DNA of 56,923 bases from an uncultured Rhodocyclaceae bacterium (GTDB taxonomy: Bacteria; Pseudomonadota; Gammaproteobacteria; Burkholderiales; Rhodocyclaceae): the NCBI GenBank assembly GCA_900549295.1, contig URNG01000003.1, positions 1-56,923 of the forward strand, written 5' to 3'. Both the position numbers and the translations under genes were made by a program. Below, one piece after another: positions 51,946 to 56,923 of the stretch (position 1 is the first letter of the stretch; each line of letters begins with the position of its first letter). The notes beneath the pieces were generated by a model. It saw only the letters and a list, made by a program, of their open reading frames with translations. It was not told where the DNA came from and searched no databases.

Positions 51946-52528
51946 GCCTGCCTCCCTGCGGGCCGCGCTCACCGCTGCCGTGCCGCACCTGCAGAAAAAC
52001 CCGCAAGCCCTGCACATCTACATCGAAGAAGGCAGCGTGCGCAGCACCATGGCCGGCGGCCTGAGCTTTGAATACAGCTACACCCTCACCGCCACGCTGA
52101 CCGACTACGCCGACCACGCCGACCAACTCATCGTCCCCATCCTCGCCTGGCTGCGCTGGCAGCAGCCGGATATGCTGCTCAACCCGGCTCTGATGCAGGA
52201 CGGGTTTTCGTTCGAGGTGGATCTGCTGGGCCACGACAAGTGCGACATACAGATCAAGCTCAAGCTCACCGAGCGGGTGCTGGTGACGCAAGCCTTGCTG
52301 GACAGCGCGTCGCCCGCCGCGGCAGAGACATGGGATCAGTCTTGGGCGGACGGGGATTTCACCAAAGACGCGCACCTCAAAGGGGTTGCAACGCTCGCCA
52401 CCATCACCCACGCCGCCGAGCCGGTGATCGGGCAGGTTGAAAAAATCGAACGCTGGCAATTTTTCATCGACGGCGTGCTGAAGCAGGAATGGGAAACCCG
52501 GCCATTCTCCGGCCCGGTAACGCCATGA
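51938..52528 (+). CDS. R: P2-like tail completion protein R
   Basis: A 196-residue protein of the P2 gpR type that finishes the tail tube. It starts MIKPASLRAALTAAVPHLQK and has ILAWLRWQQPDMLLNP and VDLLGHDKCDIQIKLKLTER. It is longer than P2 gpR at the C-terminus. It overlaps the Rz stop by 8 nt and S by 4 nt. Confidence 0.9.
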   Translation: MIKPASLRAALTAAVPHLQKNPQALHIYIEEGSVRSTMAGGLSFEYSYTLTATLTDYADHADQLIVPILAWLRWQQPDMLLNPALMQDGFSFEVDLLGHDKCDIQIKLKLTERVLVTQALLDSASPAAAETWDQSWADGDFTKDAHLKGVATLATITHAAEPVIGQVEKIERWQFFIDGVLKQEWETRPFSGPVTP

Positions 52529-52962
52529 GCGGATTCGAGCCGCTTGAAAGCCATCTGGAAGGGCTGATCGCTGGCCTGTCCCCTCAAGCGCGCCGCGCCC
52601 TCGCACGCCAGATCGCCCTGCGGCTGCGGAAAGCGAACCAGACGCGCATTGCCGCTCAGACCGCCCCGGACGGCACGCCCTTTGCCCCGCGCCTGCGCGC
52701 GACGAAGGGGAAGATCCGGCGCACCATGTTCCGCCAGTTGCGGACTGCCCGCTGGCTGAAAGCGCGCGGCACCGCCACCGAAGCCACCGTCGAATTCATT
52801 GGCCGCGCCGGACGTATCGCCCGTGTGCACCACGAAGGTCTGCGAGATCGCGTTCGCCCCGGCGGGCCGGAGCATCAATACGTGCCGCGTGAGTTGCTCG
52901 GCTTGCCGGAAACCGACCTGGCGCTGATCGAAAGTCTGGTCATCGACCACTTCGCCCGCTGA
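52525..52962 (+). CDS. S: P2-like tail completion protein S
   Basis: A 145-residue gpS-type virion morphogenesis protein (LEGLIAGLSPQARRALARQI; RIAAQTAPDGTPFAPR; HHEGLRDRVRP; PRELLGLPETDLALI). It starts in an ATGA overlap with R. A minus-strand small gene and its terminator follow directly. Confidence 0.92.
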   Translation: MSGFEPLESHLEGLIAGLSPQARRALARQIALRLRKANQTRIAAQTAPDGTPFAPRLRATKGKIRRTMFRQLRTARWLKARGTATEATVEFIGRAGRIARVHHEGLRDRVRPGGPEHQYVPRELLGLPETDLALIESLVIDHFAR

Positions 52963-52968
52963 AGTGGC

Positions 52969-52990
52969 AAAAAAAACCGCCTTGCGGCGG
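52969..52990 (-). terminator. Terminator of the opposite-strand small gene
   Basis: CCGCC-TTGC-GGCGG (52977-52990) with eight A at 52969-52976, read on the minus strand as a GC hairpin with a U8 tail. It sits 24 nt past the small gene's stop and just after the S stop. Confidence 0.8.
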
Positions 52991-53013
52991 CATTAACTGA
53001 ACATGGGCTAGCT

Positions 53014-53208
53014 TTATTCGCTCCGGTGGTGATCGATCATGCCAGCCAGATAAGCGGCTTCCAGCGCCGCCTTGATCGACCAGACGGCGAGATCATGAAA
53101 GTCGAGGCTGTCAGCGTGCTGTGTTTCCAAGGTTTTCAGGCCAAGAACGGTATTGGCGATCATCTGGATCTGCTCTTGTGCTGCGGCGGAAAAAGTAGGC
53201 ATGGCCAT
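53014..53208 (-). CDS. Small opposite-strand phage gene (DUF6900-like)
   Basis: A 64-residue protein starting MAMPTFSAAAQEQIQMIANT and containing LKTLETQHADSLDFHDLAVW and KAALEAAYLAG, which resembles the DUF6900 family of small phage and plasmid proteins; function is unknown. GGGAGCACC precedes the ATG and a strong terminator follows the stop, so it is an independent unit on the strand opposite to the late operon, as morons are. The frame extends further upstream without support. Confidence 0.7.
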   Translation of the reverse strand: MAMPTFSAAAQEQIQMIANTVLGLKTLETQHADSLDFHDLAVWSIKAALEAAYLAGMIDHHRSE

Positions 53209-53276
53209 GTGGTGCTCCCTGTTTTGTGATGGCACCACTGTCCCTCTGTCTGGGCAGCGCAGCAAGTCCATTCTGC

Positions 53277-53301
53277 TGTTGTATTTCCGGGCGCAACAAC
53301 A
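53277..53301. promoter_or_regulatory. Ogr-like late-promoter dyad upstream of V
   Basis: TGTTGT (53277-53282), 13-nt spacer, ACAACA (53296-53301), identical in arms and spacing to the P/O site, and centred 58 nt before the V ATG. P2 keeps a late, Ogr-activated promoter at the same place. Confidence 0.6.
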
Positions 53302-53346
53302 TCCGCAAATAGCTCCAATCCCGCGCGCGCGGCAGCATTGGTGCCT

Positions 53347-54003
53347 ATGAGCGCCTACCCCCCGCCCCATTCCGCCGAACAAGCCCGCCGCCTCGAATCT
53401 GCCGTGCGGCTCGGCACCATTGCCGCCGTCGATCACGCTGCCGCCCGTTGCCGCGTGAAATCCGGCGGGCTGGAAACTGACTGGCTCCCCTGGCTGGAGC
53501 GCCGCGCCGGCACCACGTGCGACTGGGACCCGCCGACCGTGGGCGAGCAGTGCTTACTACTCTCGCCGAGCGGCGAAACCGCGGTCGGTATCGTCATCAC
53601 CGGCATCTTTTCCACGGCATCTCCGCCCCCCAACGACTCTCCGGACGAATGCACCCGTCAATACCACGACGGCGCACGCATCACCTATAACCACGCCAGC
53701 AGCCACCTATCCGTTACCGGAATCAAGACTTTCCTCGTCCAGGCCAGCGACAACGGCGTGGTGGATTGCCCCGATGTCACCTACACCGGCAATGTGCTGA
53801 TTCAAGGCACCTGCACCGTGCAGGATCTGCTGACCTATCAGAACGGCCTGCGCGGCAGCGGCGGCGAAACCGGAAACGGCAACGTCCTCAGGGGAGAATT
53901 CACCCACACCGACGGCAATCTCTCCAGCAATGGCGTGGTGCTGCATACCCATGTACATACCGGGGTTGTCTCCGGCGGCGACAACAGCGGAGAACCTGCA
54001 TGA
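53347..54003 (+). CDS. V: P2-like baseplate spike protein V
   Basis: A 218-residue spike. N-terminal OB-like region (VRLGTIAAVDHAAARCRVKS; LPWLERRAGTTCDWDPPTVG) is followed by the triple-helix apex with VVLHTHVHTGVVSGGDNSGE, which carries the metal-binding HxH and the family's C-terminal tip. It pierces the outer membrane. First gene of the V-W-J-I-H operon; the next gene begins in its stop (ATGA). Confidence 0.94.
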   Translation: MSAYPPPHSAEQARRLESAVRLGTIAAVDHAAARCRVKSGGLETDWLPWLERRAGTTCDWDPPTVGEQCLLLSPSGETAVGIVITGIFSTASPPPNDSPDECTRQYHDGARITYNHASSHLSVTGIKTFLVQASDNGVVDCPDVTYTGNVLIQGTCTVQDLLTYQNGLRGSGGETGNGNVLRGEFTHTDGNLSSNGVVLHTHVHTGVVSGGDNSGEPA

Positions 54004-54365
54004 TCGGCACCGGCATGCACGCCACCACCGGCACCCCGCTCGCCGACATCGAGCACATCCGGCAGAGCATCGGCAAGATCCTCACCACGCCCATCGGTTC
54101 TCGGGTCATGCGCCGCCAGTTCGGCAGCCTGCTGCCCGAGCTGATCGATGCACCGATCAACGCCCGCACCCGTTTGCAGTGCATGGCGGCCAGCGCCACC
54201 GCCATAATCCGCTGGGAGTCGCGGGTGCGTCCGGCAAAAGTCACGCTGCAAACAGGCACCACCCTTGAAACCGCCGCCAGCCTCGTCATTGAACTGACGG
54301 CCACGCTGCGCGGTGGTCATCGAGCCGGCGAAGCGGTCAACCTGATCGTGCCGGTGAAGGTCTGA
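54000..54365 (+). CDS. W: P2-like baseplate wedge protein W
   Basis: A 121-residue protein of the gp25/gpW lysozyme-like wedge family (HIRQSIGKILTTPIGSRVMR; FGSLLPELIDAPIN). Starts in ATGA overlap with V and ends 1 nt before J. Confidence 0.94.
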   Translation: MIGTGMHATTGTPLADIEHIRQSIGKILTTPIGSRVMRRQFGSLLPELIDAPINARTRLQCMAASATAIIRWESRVRPAKVTLQTGTTLETAASLVIELTATLRGGHRAGEAVNLIVPVKV

Positions 54366-54366
54366 C

Positions 54367-55272
54367 ATGTCGATCGATCTGTCCCAACTACCGCCCCCCA
54401 ACGTCGTCGAGGAACTCGACTACGAAACCATCCTCGCCGCCCGCAAGGCCCGGCTGCTGGAACTGACCCCGGCGGATGAACGTGCTGCCCTCGCCGCCGC
54501 GCTGGCGCTGGAATCGGAACCCCTGTCGATCCTGCTTGAAGAGAACGCCTATCGGGAAATGATCCTGCGCCAGCGAGTCAACGAAGCCGCACGGGCGCTG
54601 CTGCTGGCTTTTGCTAAAGGGGCCGATCTTGACCATCTGGCGGCGAACTATGATGTGCGCCGCCTGACCGTGCGCCCGGCCGATCCGGCAGCAGTGCCGC
54701 CGGTGCCGGTGATCATGGAACTCGACGCCGATCTGATCGAGCGCACGCAACTGGCCTTTGAGGGCTTGAGCGTCGCCGGCCCGCGCATGGCCTATATTTT
54801 TCACGCCCGCGCCGCGGATGGGCGCATTGCCGACATCAGCGCCATCAGCCCGGAACCCTGTGATGTGCTGATCTCGGTACTGTCGCGCGAGGGCGATGGC
54901 ACTGCCCCGCAGGATCTGCTCGAAGCGGTCGCCGCCCGCCTTGGCGATGATGAGGTACGCCCGGTGGCGGATCGGGTCACCGTGCAATCTGCCAGCATCG
55001 TTCCCTACAGCGTGTCCGCCACCCTGCATTTGTACCCGGGGCCGGAATCCGAACCGATCCTTGCAGCGGCGAAAGAGCGATTACAGGCGTTTGTCGGCGT
55101 ACAGCGGCGCATTGGCCGCGACATCCGCCGCTCCGCGCTGTTCGCGGCGCTGCACGTTGCAGGTGTCCAGCGAGTGGAGCTTGCAGAGCCGGTGATCGAC
55201 GTCGTGATCAGCGCCACGCAGTCCGCCTATTGCACCGCCGCCACCGTCGAGCTGGGCGATGCCGACGAATAA
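54367..55272 (+). CDS. J: P2-like baseplate protein J
   Basis: A 301-residue wedge protein of the gpJ family. Blocks: ETILAARKARLLELTPADER, ILLEENAYREMILRQRVNEA, ISVLSREGDGTAPQDLLEAV and RRIGRDIRRSALFAALHVAG. It bridges W to the tail-fibre network. The I gene overlaps its last 14 nt. Confidence 0.95.
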   Translation: MSIDLSQLPPPNVVEELDYETILAARKARLLELTPADERAALAAALALESEPLSILLEENAYREMILRQRVNEAARALLLAFAKGADLDHLAANYDVRRLTVRPADPAAVPPVPVIMELDADLIERTQLAFEGLSVAGPRMAYIFHARAADGRIADISAISPEPCDVLISVLSREGDGTAPQDLLEAVAARLGDDEVRPVADRVTVQSASIVPYSVSATLHLYPGPESEPILAAAKERLQAFVGVQRRIGRDIRRSALFAALHVAGVQRVELAEPVIDVVISATQSAYCTAATVELGDADE

Positions 55273-55897
55273 CTCCCCCCTCTTGCCCAACAACAGCACC
55301 ACTCTGGAGCACCGCGCCGCTCTGGCCTGTGCCGCCGCCGAGGATCTGCCGCTGCCAATTCGAGACCTGTGGAATCCCGACACCTGTCCCGCCGCCCTCC
55401 TGCCCTATCTCGCCTGGGCAAGATCCGTGGATCGTTGGGATGCTCACTGGCCGGTCGCCACGAAGCGCAAGGTCATCAAGGCGGCATGGTTCATCCACAA
55501 GCGTAAAGGCACCATTTCAGCGCTACGCCGCGCGGTCGAACCGCTCGGCTATTTGATCGAGATCCGGGAGTGGTTTGAGCAAACCCCGCCCGGCCGGCGC
55601 GGCACCTTCCGCTTGCGCGTCGGCGTCCTCGAAACCGGCATCACCGCGGCGATGTACCCGGAACTGGAACGCATCATCGCCGACACGAAGCCGCTATCGC
55701 GTCACCTGGACGGACTTGAAATCAGCTTGGAAAGCCGGGGGCGTATCCATGTCGGTGCCACCCTGTTTCTCGGAGAGGAACTCACGGTCTATCCGTGGAC
55801 GCCCGCCGCAATCGAAATATCCGTGCGCTGCGCCCCGGCCGGCGCAGATCACACCATCGACACCCTCACCATCCACCCCATCAGCGAGGCATCATGA
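55259..55897 (+). CDS. I: P2-like tail protein I
   Basis: A 212-residue gpI-type baseplate protein that connects J to the fibre. It has IRDLWNPDTCPAALLPYLAW, WPVATKRKVIKAAWFIHKRK and GTISALRRAVEPLGYLIEI. The ATG overlaps J; the stop overlaps H (ATGA). Confidence 0.94.
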   Translation: MPTNNSPLLPNNSTTLEHRAALACAAAEDLPLPIRDLWNPDTCPAALLPYLAWARSVDRWDAHWPVATKRKVIKAAWFIHKRKGTISALRRAVEPLGYLIEIREWFEQTPPGRRGTFRLRVGVLETGITAAMYPELERIIADTKPLSRHLDGLEISLESRGRIHVGATLFLGEELTVYPWTPAAIEISVRCAPAGADHTIDTLTIHPISEAS

Positions 55898-56923
55898 GTA
55901 CCTATTTCGCCATTCTCACCGCCATCGGCGAGGCCAAGCGGGCCAACGCCGAACTCCGTGGCGAAGTCGTGCAGATTACCCATATGGCCGTCGGAGACGG
56001 CAACGGCATCACCCCCGTACCCAACCGGGAGCAGAAAACCCTGGTCAACGAGGTGCGCCGCGCGCCGATCAATACCTTGGACAAAAACCCATCGGACGCA
56101 AGCCAGATCGTGGTGGAGCAAGTCATACCCGAGAATGTTGGCGGCTGGTGGATTCGTGAGATCGGCCTCTATGACGCCGAAGGGGATCTGGTCGCCGTCG
56201 GCAACGCGCCAGCCTCCTACAAGCCAATGCTCGACGAAGGTAGCGGCCGCACGCAAGTGATCCGGATGGTGCTGATCTGGGGGAGCAGCTCAACCATTCA
56301 GCTCAAGATTGACCCCGCGATTGTCATGGCGACGCGAAAATACGTCGACGACAAGGCTGCCGCCAGCGCCGCGGCACTGCACGCCCATGCTGGCGCTCCC
56401 GATCCCCACCCACAGTATTGGAATGACCCCCGCGGCAACGCCAAAATTGCCGCCGCCATTGCCGAAATCCTGGGCAGCACGCCGGCCCATCTGGACACGC
56501 TCATGGAGCTTGCCGCCGCGCTGGGGAATGATGCGAATTTTGCAACGACCATGACCAATGCGCTGGCGCTGAAAGCGCCGCTTGCCAGCCCGGCCCTGAC
56601 CGGCACTCCGACCGCGCCGACGCAGGCGGTCGGGAACAACTCGACGCGTCTTGCGACGACCGCATTTGTACAAGCAGCGGTTTCAGCCTTGGTCAATAGT
56701 TCGCCGGCCGCACTCGATACGCTGCAAGAACTCGCCGCCGCGCTGGGGAATGATGCGAATTTTGCAACGACCATGACCAATGCGCTGGCGCTGAAAGCGC
56801 CGCTTGTCAGCCCGGCCCTGACCGGCACCCCGACCGCGCCGACGCAGGCGGTCGGGAACAACTCGACACGTCTTGCGACGACCGCGTTTGTACAAGCAGC
56901 GGTTGCCAGCGCCTTGCCTGTGT
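55894..56923 (+). CDS. H: P2-like tail fibre protein H (3' end outside window)
   Basis: The first about 343 residues of the host-recognition fibre. The N-terminal DUF3751-type attachment domain (YFAILTAIGEAKRANAE; HMAVGDGNGI; PENVGGWWIREIGLYD) is typical of gpH. After residue about 200 the protein enters a repeated region: two copies of a 74-residue unit with GNDANFATTMTNALALKAPL and TPTAPTQAVGNNSTRLATTA. The stop, receptor-binding tip and any G chaperone gene are beyond the edge. Confidence 0.94.
   Translation, partial: MSTYFAILTAIGEAKRANAELRGEVVQITHMAVGDGNGITPVPNREQKTLVNEVRRAPINTLDKNPSDASQIVVEQVIPENVGGWWIREIGLYDAEGDLVAVGNAPASYKPMLDEGSGRTQVIRMVLIWGSSSTIQLKIDPAIVMATRKYVDDKAAASAAALHAHAGAPDPHPQYWNDPRGNAKIAAAIAEILGSTPAHLDTLMELAAALGNDANFATTMTNALALKAPLASPALTGTPTAPTQAVGNNSTRLATTAFVQAAVSALVNSSPAALDTLQELAAALGNDANFATTMTNALALKAPLVSPALTGTPTAPTQAVGNNSTRLATTAFVQAAVASALPV
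56521..56904 (+). repeat. Direct repeats of 222-bp period in the tail fibre gene
   Basis: Two near-identical 162-bp blocks at 56521-56682 and 56743-56904, spaced 222 bp (74 codons), with weaker homology upstream of each. Only a handful of substitutions are seen, mostly at third positions. A third copy may lie outside. Confidence 0.9.

Larger units (their letters stand above)
41482..56923. mobile_element. P2-like prophage, left part (continues past window)
   Basis: Begins at a tRNA-His 3' fragment acting as the attachment site and carries the P2 late-gene order Q, P on the minus strand and O, N, M, L, X, lysis genes, R, S, V, W, J, I, H on the plus strand. All structural genes read as intact. 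Integrase, replication genes, tail sheath/tube genes and the other end are not in the window. The first 2.8 kb is not P2-like and holds cargo. Confidence 0.93.

Noticed and set aside
1..56923. CRISPR array
   Set aside because: No regularly spaced short repeats were seen; the only tandem-like repeats are in the tail fibre gene and the GTTACT region, neither with CRISPR spacing.

Overview
This window is 56.9 kb of high-GC DNA that reads as a betaproteobacterial chromosome. The support is the gene set and order (yciB-yciI-bolA-parvulin; mltG-tmk-holB-pilZ-tatD; bioH-bioC-bioD; prfC-moaE-tadA), a frameshift-controlled prfB and a full-length fused PurL. A Rhodocyclales or Nitrosomonadales type host seems likely, but there is no rRNA or marker set to fix the genus. 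Everything was read by eye from sequence; no database search was run.

Layout. (1) 1-17620 is core chromosome: the 3' end of alr, a PaiB-like protein, tRNA-Leu(UAA), a TMEM165/GDT1-type transporter, a methyltransferase, parE, a FapA/DUF342 protein, an NfsB-like nitroreductase, an unknown secreted protein, a GNAT acetyltransferase, prfB with its +1 frameshift, a chemoreceptor, purL, a YecA/SEC-C protein and a SMUG1-type uracil-DNA glycosylase. (2) 17656-24046 is a complete 6.39 kb Tn3-family transposon of the Tn4651 type (tnpA, tyrosine recombinase tnpS, coiled-coil tnpT). It carries a Gp49-like/HTH toxin-antitoxin pair, 37-bp terminal inverted repeats and a perfect 5-bp target duplication (GGATT). 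(3) 24052-41480 is core chromosome again: nosD, the parvulin/bolA/yciI/yciB cluster, an HD-GYP response regulator, the biotin genes, a small unknown gene, an ankyrin-repeat protein, tatD-pilZ-holB-tmk-mltG, ygfZ, an NRDE protein, and the prfC-moaE-tadA-L,D-transpeptidase run. (4) 41482 to the right edge is the left part of a P2-like prophage integrated in a tRNA-His gene. The orphan 3' half of the tRNA marks the junction. A non-standard segment of about 2.8 kb follows (repeat-rich DNA, a membrane/WYL-like gene, a structured RNA-like leader, three small ORFs). Then come the P2-type late genes in the order Q, P / O, N, M, L, X, holin, endolysin, Rz/Rz1, R, S, V, W, J, I, H. The window ends inside the tail-fibre gene H, so the integrase, replication genes and right attachment site lie outside.

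How the parts work together. The transposon is self-contained: TnpA makes cointegrates, TnpS/TnpT should resolve them at the site between their genes, and the toxin-antitoxin pair stabilises the element. The prophage late genes are ordered for packaging (Q, P, M), shell assembly (O, N, L), lysis (holin, SAR-like endolysin, spanins) and tail/baseplate building (X, R, S, V, W, J, I, H). The same dyad, TGTTGT-N13-ACAACA, sits between P and O and again upstream of V, where P2 keeps its Ogr-controlled late promoters. Best candidates for new biology are the attachment-side cargo of the prophage (WYL-like membrane protein plus GTTACT-rich repeat region), the C4-like leader with its small-ORF cassette, and an autonomous small gene on the opposite strand between S and V.
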